From positions 411,605 to 475,604 of the forward strand of contig NZ_JAJNNZ010000001.1 in assembly GCF_022836845.1 (NCBI RefSeq): a stretch of 64,000 nt of DNA. Reading direction: 5' to 3'. Source of the stretch: Vibrio gelatinilyticus. GTDB taxonomy: Bacteria; Pseudomonadota; Gammaproteobacteria; Enterobacterales; Vibrionaceae. The notes beneath the pieces are model-generated. The model saw only the letters and a program-made list of their open reading frames with translations. It made no database searches and was not told the DNA's origin. Of the stretch, positions 36,029-45,851 are shown piece after piece (the first letter of the stretch is position 1; each line of letters opens with the position of its first letter). The position numbers and the translations under genes are program-made.

Positions 36029-38380
36029 CTATTTTTCGGGTTCAAACGCCACTCCAAGAGGTGGACGCTCCAATGCAATATTGAGCACTTCATCAATCCA
36101 CTGAACAGGAATCACCTTCAAATCTGCGATAACGTTGTCGGGAATTTCTTCTAAATCACGTTTGTTATCATGCGGAATTAACACCGTTTTTATGCCACCA
36201 CGATGAGCCGCAAGCAGCTTCTCTTTCAAACCACCAATCGGCAATACTTCGCCTCGTAAAGTGATCTCACCCGTCATCGCCACTTCAGCTTTCACTGGGT
36301 TACCGGTCAAGCTAGAGACTAACGCTGTGCACATTGCAATACCCGCGCTAGGGCCATCTTTTGGTGTCGCACCTTCTGGCACATGCACGTGAATGTCACG
36401 CTTTTCGTAAAAATCGGTATTAATACCGAGCTTCTCTGCACGAGAACGAACCACGGTCATTGCCGCTTGAATCGATTCTTGCATCACATCGCCAAGAGAA
36501 CCGGTTTGAGTTAACTTGCCTTTACCAACCATGGCTTCGGTTTCGATGGTGAGCAGATCACCGCCAACTTCCGTCCAAGCAAGACCTGTCACTTGGCCTA
36601 TTCTATTGCGGTCATCTGCTTTGCCGTAGTCGAAACGTTGAACGCCTAAGAACTCCTTGAGGTTATCTTCGTTAACGACAACCGTCTTTATCGACTTATC
36701 CAGCAAGATGTTCTTAACCGCTTTACGGCAAATCTTCGAAATCTCTCGTTCTAGGCTACGAACACCCGCTTCACGTGTGTAGTAGCGAATTATCCCGAGA
36801 ATAGCCGAGTCTTCGATCTCGATCTCGTGATCTTTGAGGCCATTTCGACCAACCTGTTTTGTTAACAAGTGGCGCTTAGCGATATTGAGTTTTTCGTCTT
36901 CTGTGTAGCCAGATAAGCGAATAACTTCCATACGATCAAGCAAAGGACCTGGAATATTCATTGAGTTTGACGTCGCAACAAACATTACATCAGACAAGTC
37001 GTAGTCGACTTCTAGGTAATGATCGTTGAAGGCATTATTCTGTTCAGGATCAAGCACTTCCAATAACGCTGAGGATGGGTCACCACGCATATCTGACGAC
37101 ATCTTGTCGATTTCATCCAATAAGAAAAGTGGGTTTTTCACACCAACTTTTGACATTTTTTGGATTAGTTTACCTGGCATAGAACCAATATAAGTACGAC
37201 GATGGCCGCGAATTTCGGCTTCATCACGAACGCCACCAAGAGCCATTCGGGTGTACTTTCGCCCCGTCGCGGATGCGATTGAACGTCCAAGCGAGGTTTT
37301 ACCTACACCTGGAGGGCCCACTAAGCACAGGATTGGACCTTTGAGTTTGTTGATGCGATTTTGCACCGCCAAATACTCTAAAATACGCTCTTTGACCCGC
37401 TCTAGCCCGTAATGGTCTTCATTAAGGATCTCTTCGGCTTTAGCGAGATTCTTTTTCACCTTAGAGCGCTTAGCCCAAGGCACACCGACCATCCAATCGA
37501 TGTAACTGCGCACGACTGTCGCTTCTGCAGACATCGGAGACATCATTTTAAGCTTGTGTAGCTCTTGTTCAGTCTTCTCACGCGCTTCTTGTGGCATTTT
37601 TGACTCTTCAATTTTCTTTTTCAGAGCCTCGAACTCGTCTGGAGCATCGTCCATGTCACCGAGTTCTTTTTGAATCGCTTTCATCTGTTCGTTCAGATAA
37701 TACTCACGCTGAGATTTTTCCATCTGCTTTTTAACGCGACCACGAATCCGTTTTTCGACCTGAAGCAGGTCAATTTCAGATTCCATTTGTCCCATTAAGA
37801 ACTCTAATCGCTCACCCACATCAATAATTTCAAGTACGGCTTGTTTTTCCGTTAACTTAAGAGGCATGTGAGCGGCAATGGTATCCGCCAGACGCGCTGC
37901 TTCATCAATTCCACTGAGTGAAGTCAGAACCTCTGGTGGAATTTTTTTATTGAGCTTAATGAAACCTTCGAATTGATCGATTGCACTGCGAACGATCACT
38001 TCTTCTTCGCGCTCTTCGAGCTCTGGAGTCACTAGGTATTGAGCTTCCGCGATGAAGAACTCTTCTTCACGGTAGCTATTAATTTTGGCTCGTTGCTGAC
38101 CTTCGACGAGTACTTTAACTGTGCCGTCTGGAAGTTTTAGAAGTTGTAGAATCGTTGCTACAGTACCCGTTGTAAACAAGTCGTCTACTTGAGGCTCTTC
38201 TGTGTCTGCTTCCTTTTGGGCGACAAGAAGTACTTGTTTATCATTGTCCATCGCTGCTTCCAAGCAGCTGATTGACTTTTCACGGCCAACAAATAAAGGA
38301 ATGACCATGTGTGGATAGACCACAACGTCGCGCAGAGGCAGCACCGGGATTTCGATATGCTCGGAACGTTCCAAGTTCAT
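36029..38380 (-). CDS. lon: ATP-dependent protease Lon
   Basis: A 783-residue cytoplasmic AAA+ protease. I start it at the ATG at 38380 ([18 protein letters not shown]), which matches E. coli Lon; the ORF extends 33 bases further. N-terminal substrate domain, Walker [14 protein letters not shown] (about 353-365), Walker [10 protein letters not shown], then the protease domain with the catalytic Ser in [10 protein letters not shown] (about 678) and Lys near [15 protein letters not shown]. It removes misfolded and regulatory proteins. A heat-shock-type promoter lies directly upstream. Confidence 0.97.
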   Translation of the reverse strand: MNLERSEHIEIPVLPLRDVVVYPHMVIPLFVGREKSISCLEAAMDNDKQVLLVAQKEADTEEPQVDDLFTTGTVATILQLLKLPDGTVKVLVEGQQRAKINSYREEEFFIAEAQYLVTPELEEREEEVIVRSAIDQFEGFIKLNKKIPPEVLTSLSGIDEAARLADTIAAHMPLKLTEKQAVLEIIDVGERLEFLMGQMESEIDLLQVEKRIRGRVKKQMEKSQREYYLNEQMKAIQKELGDMDDAPDEFEALKKKIEESKMPQEAREKTEQELHKLKMMSPMSAEATVVRSYIDWMVGVPWAKRSKVKKNLAKAEEILNEDHYGLERVKERILEYLAVQNRINKLKGPILCLVGPPGVGKTSLGRSIASATGRKYTRMALGGVRDEAEIRGHRRTYIGSMPGKLIQKMSKVGVKNPLFLLDEIDKMSSDMRGDPSSALLEVLDPEQNNAFNDHYLEVDYDLSDVMFVATSNSMNIPGPLLDRMEVIRLSGYTEDEKLNIAKRHLLTKQVGRNGLKDHEIEIEDSAILGIIRYYTREAGVRSLEREISKICRKAVKNILLDKSIKTVVVNEDNLKEFLGVQRFDYGKADDRNRIGQVTGLAWTEVGGDLLTIETEAMVGKGKLTQTGSLGDVMQESIQAAMTVVRSRAEKLGINTDFYEKRDIHVHVPEGATPKDGPSAGIAMCTALVSSLTGNPVKAEVAMTGEITLRGEVLPIGGLKEKLLAAHRGGIKTVLIPHDNKRDLEEIPDNVIADLKVIPVQWIDEVLNIALERPPLGVAFEPEK

Positions 38381-38414
38381 ATAATTCTCTCTTCCGCTTA
38401 GTATTATGCTCAAT

Positions 38415-38442
38415 ATATGGGGGCAGTTTTACATGATTCAAT
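38415..38442 (-). promoter_or_regulatory. Sigma-32 (heat shock) promoter of lon
   Basis: On the minus strand: ATTGAA (38442-38437), a 14-base spacer, and CCCCATAT (38422-38415). The sigma-32 consensus is CTTGAA, 13-17 bases, CCCCATNT. Placed about 35 bases before the lon ATG and directly after the clpX terminator. Confidence 0.78.
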
Positions 38443-38450
38443 GAAAGAAT

Positions 38451-38482
38451 AAAAAAAGGAGGTAATCAATACCTCCTTTTTT
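38451..38482. terminator. Terminator of clpX
   Basis: GGAGGTA / TACCTCC (38458-38464 and 38470-38476), 5-base loop, flanked by seven As and six Ts, so it can end transcripts in both directions. It ends clpX and isolates lon. Confidence 0.9.
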
Positions 38483-38496
38483 ATATCAGTGTCGCA

Positions 38497-39777
38497 TTAG
38501 TCGGCGCTAGCGGCTTGGTTGTCTGTGTTGCTATAGATTAGCAATGGTTCAGACTCACCATTGATGACGCTTTCATCAATTACAACTTTACTCACATCAA
38601 TGGCTGATGGAAGCTCATACATTGTTTCAAGAAGTACGCCTTCAAGGATAGAGCGTAGACCACGCGCACCCGTTTTACGTTCCATTGCTTTCTTAGCAAT
38701 TGCACGCAATGCGTCTTCTCGGAACTCAAGCTCTACATTTTCTAAATCAAACAACGCACCATATTGCTTAGTTAGTGCATTCTTTGGTTCACATAGAATT
38801 TGAATCAAAGCTTCTTCATCAAGCTCTGTTAATGTTGTTGTAACAGGCAAACGACCGATGAACTCAGGGATCAGGCCATATTTAACCAAATCTTCTGGCT
38901 CGACCTGCATGAATAACTCACCGACTGTTTTCGTTTCGTCTTTAGAGCGCACTTCTGCGCCAAAGCCGATACCAGTGCCAGTTGCCACGCGCTGATCGAT
39001 GACTTTATCCAGGCCTGCAAACGCACCACCACAAATGAACAAGATTTTTGAGGTGTCAACCTGCAAGAACTCTTGTTGTGGATGCTTACGACCACCTTGA
39101 GGAGGTACTGAAGCAATAGTGCCTTCAACCAATTTCAACAATGCTTGTTGAACACCTTCACCCGACACATCGCGAGTGATTGATGGATTCTCTGCTTTAC
39201 GAGAAATTTTATCGATTTCGTCGATATAAACGATACCACGTTCCGCTTTCGCTACGTCGTAATCACATTTCTGCAGCAGTTTTTGGATGATGTTTTCAAC
39301 GTCTTCGCCCACATAACCAGCTTCGGTTAGTGTCGTCGCGTCTGCCATTGTAAATGGCACATCCAAGAAACGAGCAAGCGTCTCTGCTAACAAAGTTTTA
39401 CCACTACCGGTTGGACCAATTAGCAAGATGTTACTCTTACCTAGCTCAACGCCTTCGCTTGTGGTATCACCATTGCGTAAACGCTTGTAGTGGTTATAAA
39501 CCGCTACAGCGAGTACTTTCTTCGCATAGTCTTGACCAATTACATAATCATCAAGGTGTGAACGAATCTCTCGTGGCGTTGGTAACGCTTCCGATTCTTT
39601 CTTTGGTAACACATCTTTGATTTCTTCACGAATAATGTCGTTACAGAGATCGACACATTCATCACAAATGTAAACAGAAGGACCTGCGATTAGCTTGCGA
39701 ACTTCGTGCTGACTTTTGCCACAGAAAGAGCAGTAAAGCAGCTTTCCGCTACCACCCTCTTTGCTTTTATCTGTCAT
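38497..39777 (-). CDS. clpX: Clp protease ATPase subunit ClpX
   Basis: A 426-residue AAA+ unfoldase that feeds proteins to ClpP. The N-terminal zinc domain ([11 protein letters not shown] ... CDECVDLC, about 16-42), Walker [14 protein letters not shown] (about 117-129), Walker [11 protein letters not shown] and the ClpP-docking IGF loop ([10 protein letters not shown]) are all present. It follows clpP by 123 bp in the same direction. Confidence 0.98.
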   Translation of the reverse strand: MTDKSKEGGSGKLLYCSFCGKSQHEVRKLIAGPSVYICDECVDLCNDIIREEIKDVLPKKESEALPTPREIRSHLDDYVIGQDYAKKVLAVAVYNHYKRLRNGDTTSEGVELGKSNILLIGPTGSGKTLLAETLARFLDVPFTMADATTLTEAGYVGEDVENIIQKLLQKCDYDVAKAERGIVYIDEIDKISRKAENPSITRDVSGEGVQQALLKLVEGTIASVPPQGGRKHPQQEFLQVDTSKILFICGGAFAGLDKVIDQRVATGTGIGFGAEVRSKDETKTVGELFMQVEPEDLVKYGLIPEFIGRLPVTTTLTELDEEALIQILCEPKNALTKQYGALFDLENVELEFREDALRAIAKKAMERKTGARGLRSILEGVLLETMYELPSAIDVSKVVIDESVINGESEPLLIYSNTDNQAASAD

Positions 39778-39900
39778 CCGCTAACCTCTTAGCCTTTACT
39801 TTCTATGTTTTGAGTGTATATCAATTTGGCCCAAATTTCGCCTACCAATTGGTAATAGATAGGCTTCTATTTGGACAATACAATCTCAAGTGTTTAAGTA

Positions 39901-40524
39901 TTAACCTCTATGGGTTAATACTTGATCGATAATTCCATATTCTGCCGCCTGTGCAGCAGACATAAAGTTATCACGATCGGTATCACGCTCAATGATGTCC
40001 ATTGGTTGGCCTGTATGTTCAGCCAACAGGTTGTTTAGCTTCTCTTTGATGCTAAGAATTTCTTGTGCGTGGATCTGAATATCTGAAGCCTGTCCTTGGA
40101 AACCACCTAATGGCTGGTGAATCATGACTCGAGAATTTGGCAGAGCGAAACGCTTACCCGGAGCACCACCCGCTAGGAGGAATGCACCCATAGAACAAGC
40201 CTGACCTGTACACAACGTGCTGACATTTGGCTTAATAAATTGCATTGTGTCGTAAATAGACATGCCTGCAGTTACGCTGCCGCCTGGAGAGTTAATGTAT
40301 AGGAAAATGTCTTTGTCAGGGTTTTCTGATTCTAAAAAAAGCAACTGAGCAACAATTAAGTTGGCCATATTGTCTTCTACTTGACCCGTCAAAAAAATGA
40401 TTCGTTCTTTAAGTAGTCGTGAATAGATATCGTAAGAACGTTCGCCTCGGGAAGTTTGTTCCACCACCATCGGTACTAGCGCGTTCATGATTGGCGACAT
40501 TGCATTATTTTCTTGGTAGCTCAT
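39901..40524 (-). CDS. clpP: Clp protease proteolytic subunit ClpP
   Basis: A 207-residue serine peptidase forming the double-ring chamber of ClpXP. The catalytic Ser is in [14 protein letters not shown] (about 108-121), the His in [11 protein letters not shown] (about 132-142) and the Asp in [12 protein letters not shown] short N-terminal propeptide precedes the mature start as in E. coli. Confidence 0.98.
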   Translation of the reverse strand: MSYQENNAMSPIMNALVPMVVEQTSRGERSYDIYSRLLKERIIFLTGQVEDNMANLIVAQLLFLESENPDKDIFLYINSPGGSVTAGMSIYDTMQFIKPNVSTLCTGQACSMGAFLLAGGAPGKRFALPNSRVMIHQPLGGFQGQASDIQIHAQEILSIKEKLNNLLAEHTGQPMDIIERDTDRDNFMSAAQAAEYGIIDQVLTHRG

Positions 40525-40544
40525 ATTCTTATGTCCCTAAAATA

Positions 40545-40577
40545 AATGGCCCGGATGATTACATCATACGGACCATT
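40545..40577 (-). terminator. Hairpin between tig and clpP (possible partial terminator)
   Basis: An imperfect inverted repeat from AATGG (40545) to CCATT (40577) with ATGAT / ATCAT in the middle; on the minus strand it is followed by TATTTTAG. It may reduce read-through from tig into clpP or mark a processing site. Confidence 0.45.
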
Positions 40578-40625
40578 GTTAGCAGAGAAGTTGACGTCAA
40601 GTCAACCTTCTATACAAGATATTGC

Positions 40626-41930
40626 TTATTGAGCAGGTTGCTGATTCATTAGCTCGCTGAAGCTAATTTCTTTATCAGAAACATTCGCTTTCGCTAGAAT
40701 CGCATCAATTGCTTGCTCTTCTAGCGCTACGTTGCGCATGTTGTTCATCATTTGCTCGTTTTGCTCGTAGTAAGCGATAACTTCTGATGGATCTTCGTAT
40801 GCCGTTGCCATTTCAGAGATAAGTGCTTTCACTTTCTCGTCGCTAGCTTCTAGCTCTTCAGACTTGATCACTTCACCTAGAAGAAGGCCAACAACTACGC
40901 GGCGCTTAGCTTGCTCTTCGAATAGTTCACGTGGAAGCTGCTCAGCTGCTTCTGGGTTACCACCGAAGCGTTGTGCCGCTTGCTGACGTAGGCCGCCAAT
41001 TTCTTGGTCGATAAGTGCAGCAGGAACGTCAATGTCGTTCTCTTTAACAAGACCGTCAAGCGCTTGCTCTTTGATGCGGTTCTTGATTGCTTGCTTAAGT
41101 TCGCGTTCCATGTTCTTACGAACTTCAGTCTTAAGACCTTCAACACCGCCTTCAGCAACACCGAACTTAGAAACGAACTCGTCAGTTAGCTCTGGAAGCT
41201 CACGAGTTTCTACTTTGTTTACTTTGATTAGGAATTTAGCTGCTTTACCTTTTAGGTTTTCAGCGTGGTAATCTTCTGGGAAGTTTACGTCGATTTCGAA
41301 TTCCATACCCGCAGTTTTGCCAACGATACCGTCTTCAAAACCTGGGATCATACGACCAGCACCCATTTCTAGTGGGAAGTTTTCAGCTTTACCGCCTTCA
41401 AACTCTTCACCGTCGATAGAACCAGTAAAGTCGATAGTTGCACGAGAACCTTCAGAAGCAGCTTCATCAACTTCTTTCCAAGTTGCTTGTTGCTTACGAA
41501 GAGTTTCGATCATCTCTTCTACATCAGAATCGTTAACTTCAGTTGCTGGCTTTTCAACAACGATGTTCTCTAGACCTTTTAGCTCAACTTCTGGGTAAAC
41601 TTCAAAAGTGGCTGTAAATACTAGGTCTTTACCTTCTTCTGTCTCTACTGGAGCAAAAGTTGGTGCGCCTGCTGGGTTGATTTTCTCTTTAACGATCGCT
41701 TCGATGAAGTGACGTTGCATTACTTCACCCATTACGTCTTGACGTACTGCTTTGCCGTACATTTTCGCAACCATCTTCATTGGCACTTTGCCTTTACGGA
41801 AGCCGTCGAAACGACGGTTCTTAGCGATGTTGCGTAGTTCAGCTGTCACTGCATCTTCGATGTTAGCAGCAGGAACAGTAATGTTTAGACGGCGCTCTAG
41901 GCCCTCTAGAGTTTCAACAGTAACTTGCAT
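40626..41930 (-). CDS. tig: Trigger factor
   Basis: A 434-residue ribosome-associated chaperone and prolyl isomerase. The ATG at 41930 ([17 protein letters not shown]) fits the family; the ORF runs 45 bases further. The ribosome-binding signature [12 protein letters not shown] is at about 43-54, the FKBP domain at about 150-240 ([31 protein letters not shown]), and the C-terminal helical cradle follows. An AGAGG ribosome site is present. It heads the tig-clpP-clpX run. Confidence 0.97.
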   Translation of the reverse strand: MQVTVETLEGLERRLNITVPAANIEDAVTAELRNIAKNRRFDGFRKGKVPMKMVAKMYGKAVRQDVMGEVMQRHFIEAIVKEKINPAGAPTFAPVETEEGKDLVFTATFEVYPEVELKGLENIVVEKPATEVNDSDVEEMIETLRKQQATWKEVDEAASEGSRATIDFTGSIDGEEFEGGKAENFPLEMGAGRMIPGFEDGIVGKTAGMEFEIDVNFPEDYHAENLKGKAAKFLIKVNKVETRELPELTDEFVSKFGVAEGGVEGLKTEVRKNMERELKQAIKNRIKEQALDGLVKENDIDVPAALIDQEIGGLRQQAAQRFGGNPEAAEQLPRELFEEQAKRRVVVGLLLGEVIKSEELEASDEKVKALISEMATAYEDPSEVIAYYEQNEQMMNNMRNVALEEQAIDAILAKANVSDKEISFSELMNQQPAQ

Positions 41931-42473
41931 TATATAAACCTCTATTTGGCTCAGATTATCTGAGCGTATGAGCAATAAGCTCTGCGCAACGCAGAAACCA
42001 ATGCTTCATCCTTGTAAGTGCCTTAAATGACACTTTCTTAAACGAGTATCGACAACCAAAACATTTGATTGCCGGACTAATGAGTGACACCTTAAATGAC
42101 CTCAAGAACATTTCTTGAACAAAGATGTCTCTGATTAGTCTCAGGACAAAATTTTAGACGCGACATTCTAGCGATCTCGAACAACCCTGTCGAGTCGAAC
42201 TCAATGCTTTCCCTGTATTTGTCACTAATTACTCTTACAAACACTAAAACAACCGCTTTTTTGGCGATCGTCACAATGAAATGGGGACAATATCGGCTTT
42301 TTCAAGAGAGTGAAGTGGTTTTTTTTCCTAAAAGCTGAAAAAGAGATCTCGCTCTAGTTTTGTGTTCCACTGACCTCTCATAACCCATAACTTTTTCGCC
42401 ACATTCGCTCCATTTTCGTTAACCTAAAGCGGATAAGGAAACAATACACGTTTCTGCTCAGCAAGCATGTACA
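41931..42473. other. 543-bp gap between tig and dctB: tig promoter, long leader, repeat
   Basis: No protein or tRNA gene is visible here. The gap contains the tig promoter (42165-42193) and a tig leader of roughly 230 bases with a direct 11-base repeat CCTTAAATGAC at 42021-42031 and 42090-42100. The other half, toward the divergent sensor kinase gene, shows T-rich stretches near 42320 but no promoter I would defend. Confidence 0.6.
42165..42193 (-). promoter_or_regulatory. Sigma-70 promoter of tig
   Basis: On the minus strand TCGACA (42193-42188), 17-base spacer, TAGAAT (42170-42165), then a GC-rich discriminator GTCGCG. One mismatch from consensus in each box (TTGACA, TATAAT). Predicted start near 42158. 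Confidence 0.6.
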
Positions 42474-44276
42474 GTGGAGCTAAGTTTGCGGATAAAACGT
42501 CTCTCTTTTTTCTTCCTAATAGTCTTTATTCTAACCACCTTAATAGGTGGTAAAGCTTATTGGGATTACCGATACGATGCCCTTCTAGAAGATCACAGAA
42601 CCCAGCTTGAACGATTTGCCGATGTGATCGATAGTAAACTCGATAAATATCAGCATATTCCGCAGCTGCTTTCTCAAGATACCGAGCTTATCGACGCTTT
42701 AATTACACCTGATAACAGTGCTCAACTGGATATAACTAATCGCTATCTAGAACAGGTCAATTCGGTAATTCAGGCTTCTGACACCTACTTACTCGATGAG
42801 CTTGGCAATACTATTGCGGCCAGTAACTGGAGTCGAGCAAATCCATTTATTGGCAAAAACTTTGCTTTTCGCCCTTATTTTCAAAATGCGATAGCTGGGC
42901 GGAAAAGTGCCTACTTTGCCTTAGGATCGACGTCTGGATTAAGGGGATACTATTACGCCTACCCAGTGACCTACGCCGCGGAGTACATCGGTGTTGTTGT
43001 TGTTAAGATGGACATCTCTGCCATAGAACGCAGTTGGCATAGTGAAGGCAATGTGTTTGTCGCAACCGATGCCAACAACGTCATTTTTATGTCCAGCAAT
43101 CAAGATTGGCTGTTTCAAAGTTTGGTTGAACTGACCGCTACACAGAGAGCTAACATCAGAAACTCAAGGCAATACCTAGACAGCAATATCCGCAGTTTAG
43201 GGTTTCAAGGTCAACTAGAGGAACCAATATCGAGGCTAACCAAACCTCGGAAAAATTGGTTTACCCAGAGCTACCTGTCATCGCAAAAAAATGTCGAGAT
43301 TCCGGATTTAACCTTGCGAGTGGTTACACCCTTCTCACGTTTGTATATCGACTTGTTCGGTTTCATTGTCATCATCGGCCTGGCCTATACTGCCGTATAT
43401 CTCGCTCTCGTTCTTATGGCAAGCCGACGATATCGACATCGGCAGATTGAGCAAATTCAAACAGAAGCCAAGCAAAAACTCGAATTCCAAGTGATGGAGA
43501 GAACGGCTGAATTGCATGCTGAGATTTCCGAACGAGTGAAAACCGAAAAAGCCTTACGACAAACTCAAGACGAACTGGTTCAAGCCGCAAAACTCGCAGT
43601 ATTAGGGCAGATGTCCGCGAGTATTAGTCACGAGCTTAATAATCCGCTTGCCGCCATCCGTAGCTTTGCTGAAAATGGCCAACGGTTTATTGATAAACAG
43701 AAACCAGAAAGAGCAAAAGACAATTTAGCGCGCATTGTCGCACTGACCGAACGTATGGCCAAAATTAGCCAACAGCTAAAATCTTTCGCCAAGAAAACCG
43801 ATGTACACGATCTTTCGATCGTGAAACTGCCACCCGTTATTTATACCGCCATCGAACTGATGCAGCCGCAACTCAAGTCTTCGATGATCCAATTTGAGTT
43901 CGTTGAACCCAAGCAAGAAAGCAGGGTCTGCGTCAATCCGATTCAATTAGAGCAAGTATTGATCAACTTGCTGACCAATGCCGTGCAAGCCTTAGAACAC
44001 AGTGACGATAAACGTATCCAAATTTCCGTCTCTGGCACCAAAACAGAATGCTTTATACACATCGATGATTCTGGCTCTGGCATCAATTCCGTCCATCAAG
44101 ACGGTATTTTTGACCCATTTTACACTACTAAGGACAATGGATTAGGTCTTGGCCTATCAATATCCCAACAGATCATGCAACACTTTAAAGGGCGAATTGA
44201 GACAAACTCTTCTCCATTAGGTGGCGCACGCTTTAGCATTGCACTTCCAAATAGCGACAAGGACGCAGCAGTATGA
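42474..44276 (+). CDS. dctB: C4-dicarboxylate sensor histidine kinase DctB-like
   Basis: A 600-residue membrane sensor kinase starting at a GTG. An N-terminal helix (LSFFFLIVFILTTLIGG), a periplasmic double-PAS-like sensor (about 40-285, with the FAFRPYFQNAIAGR and GYYYAYPVT patches typical of DctB) and a second helix (LFGFIVIIGLAYTAVYLALVL, about 289-309) are followed by a coiled coil, the H-box ISHELNNPLAAIRSFAEN (about 385) and the ATPase domain (DDSGSGI, DNGLGLGLSIS). It should sense dicarboxylates such as succinate, fumarate or malate and phosphorylate DctD. It overlaps dctD (ATGA) and lies next to a convergent TRAP dicarboxylate transporter. Confidence 0.9.
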   Translation: MELSLRIKRLSFFFLIVFILTTLIGGKAYWDYRYDALLEDHRTQLERFADVIDSKLDKYQHIPQLLSQDTELIDALITPDNSAQLDITNRYLEQVNSVIQASDTYLLDELGNTIAASNWSRANPFIGKNFAFRPYFQNAIAGRKSAYFALGSTSGLRGYYYAYPVTYAAEYIGVVVVKMDISAIERSWHSEGNVFVATDANNVIFMSSNQDWLFQSLVELTATQRANIRNSRQYLDSNIRSLGFQGQLEEPISRLTKPRKNWFTQSYLSSQKNVEIPDLTLRVVTPFSRLYIDLFGFIVIIGLAYTAVYLALVLMASRRYRHRQIEQIQTEAKQKLEFQVMERTAELHAEISERVKTEKALRQTQDELVQAAKLAVLGQMSASISHELNNPLAAIRSFAENGQRFIDKQKPERAKDNLARIVALTERMAKISQQLKSFAKKTDVHDLSIVKLPPVIYTAIELMQPQLKSSMIQFEFVEPKQESRVCVNPIQLEQVLINLLTNAVQALEHSDDKRIQISVSGTKTECFIHIDDSGSGINSVHQDGIFDPFYTTKDNGLGLGLSISQQIMQHFKGRIETNSSPLGGARFSIALPNSDKDAAV

Positions 44277-45625
44277 GCCAAGTATTTTTTATAGACGATG
44301 AAGCAGATATTAGAGTCGCCTTGGAACAAAGCTTTGAACTAGCAGAAATCAACGCCGCATTTTTTGCCAGTGCTGAAGAAGCCATCATCGCATTGAAAGC
44401 AGGCCCTGACCCACTGGCCATTGTCTGTGACATAAAAATGCCCGGATTGAGTGGTTTGGATATGCTTGCCACCGTGCAGCACAATCACGTAGGAATCCCC
44501 ATTATTTTAATTACCGGACACGGCGATATCTCAATGGCAGTTCAAGCGATTCAAAACGGCGCATATGATTTCATAGAAAAACCATTTTCACCTGAAAGGC
44601 TGATAGATACCGTAACACGGGCAATCGAAAAACGAACGTTAACCATAGAGAATGAACAGTTAAAACGCTCTCTCAAGGCTAGCCAAACTCTTGGGCCACG
44701 AATTATCGGCACCACCCAGTCTGTTGAACGATTAAAAGAAACCATTTCTTCTATTGCAGATACGAGTGCTGATATTCTGCTCTTTGGTGAAACCGGAACG
44801 GGCAAAGAATTAGTGGCACGTTCATTACATGAGCAAAGTTCGCGGCGTGATGCCAACTTTGTCGCGGTAAACTGCGGAGCCGTACCCGAGAATCTCATCG
44901 AAAGCGAGCTTTATGGTCATGAAAAAGGGGCATTTACTGGTGCAGAAAACACACGAATAGGAAAATTTGAACATGCTCAGGGCGGCACATTATTTCTCGA
45001 TGAAATTGAGTCCATGCCGATGCAGGCACAAATTAAACTATTACGGGTTTTGCAAGAAAGAGCCATAGAGAGAGTGGGTTCGAATCAGCTACTTCCTCTT
45101 GATATTAGAGTGATCGCCGCAACCAAAGTTGATTTAAAACTGGCCAGCGAACAGGGTGAATTTCGTCAAGATCTTTACTATCGACTGAACATTGTGACCT
45201 TACAGCTTCCGCCACTTAGAGAGCGTAAAGAAGACATCGCTGCGCTTTTTCATCATTTTTTATTGGTCGCTGCAGCACGATATGGTAAAGCGGCGACAGC
45301 AATAAGCAATCGAGATCTCAGCCAACTGATCGAACATGACTGGCCTGGAAATGTGCGTGAGCTTCGCAATGCTGCTGAACGTTTCGTTCTCCTAGGAAAA
45401 ATAGAAACCAGCAACTGCGCAGACTCTTTAAAACAAGAACAACATTCTCTCGCCGATCAAGTGGCGCTATTTGAGAAAAATATCTTAGAGAAAACGCTGA
45501 TTGAGTTTAATGGCAGCATAAAGGAGACCATGAGTAAACTGCACCTACCCAGGAAGACATTGTACGACAAAATGCAAAAGTACCAACTAATAAAAGAGTC
45601 ATACAAAAACAGTTCATCATCGTGA
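44273..45625 (+). CDS. dctD: Sigma-54-dependent response regulator DctD-like
   Basis: A 450-residue NtrC-type activator. Receiver domain with phospho-Asp in VCDIKMPG (about residue 54), AAA+ domain with Walker A GETGTGKELVARS (about 173-185) and the sigma-54-contacting loop GAFTGA (about 223), and a C-terminal Fis-type helix-turn-helix (KETMSKLHLPRKTLYDKMQK). It activates sigma-54 promoters from a distance; a near-consensus sigma-54 promoter is found in front of the nearby dctP gene. The four-base overlap with dctB couples their translation. Confidence 0.92.
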   Translation: MSQVFFIDDEADIRVALEQSFELAEINAAFFASAEEAIIALKAGPDPLAIVCDIKMPGLSGLDMLATVQHNHVGIPIILITGHGDISMAVQAIQNGAYDFIEKPFSPERLIDTVTRAIEKRTLTIENEQLKRSLKASQTLGPRIIGTTQSVERLKETISSIADTSADILLFGETGTGKELVARSLHEQSSRRDANFVAVNCGAVPENLIESELYGHEKGAFTGAENTRIGKFEHAQGGTLFLDEIESMPMQAQIKLLRVLQERAIERVGSNQLLPLDIRVIAATKVDLKLASEQGEFRQDLYYRLNIVTLQLPPLRERKEDIAALFHHFLLVAAARYGKAATAISNRDLSQLIEHDWPGNVRELRNAAERFVLLGKIETSNCADSLKQEQHSLADQVALFEKNILEKTLIEFNGSIKETMSKLHLPRKTLYDKMQKYQLIKESYKNSSSS

Positions 45626-45668
45626 CTATACTAATATCACGGTAAGACAACACTTTTGGGAGTTCACT

Positions 45669-45851
45669 GTGGGAGAAAAAACCAAAATCACAGTGGTGGC
45701 CGACACCTATGAGATCGATGGTGTGTACTTAACTGAGCAGCGTTCTGGGGTGGATCGCCGTCAGAAAAAATCAAAAAGAGTGTTCTACGAGCGACGAATA
45801 AACTCATCGCCACGCAGAACAACCCTTAAACACATCAACGAGGACGTGTGA
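45669..45851 (+). CDS. Small basic protein, unknown
   Basis: A 60-residue ORF from a GTG with GGGAG at good spacing. It is basic and has the pattern SGVDRRQKK, then VFYERRINSSPRR, an arrangement (DRR...ERR...RR) seen in short uncharacterised bacterial proteins. It lies 43 bases after dctD in the same direction and its stop directly abuts the stop of the convergent dctM. Probably co-transcribed with dctBD; function unknown. Confidence 0.55.
   Translation: MGEKTKITVVADTYEIDGVYLTEQRSGVDRRQKKSKRVFYERRINSSPRRTTLKHINEDV

Noticed and set aside
42181..42205. A GTTCGACTC motif on the minus strand resembling a tRNA T-loop
   Set aside because: The flanking bases do not pair as a T-stem, and no acceptor or anticodon arm is present.
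42092..42274. A 60-codon ORF in the tig leader
   Set aside because: It runs through the predicted tig promoter and has no ribosome site or protein-like composition.
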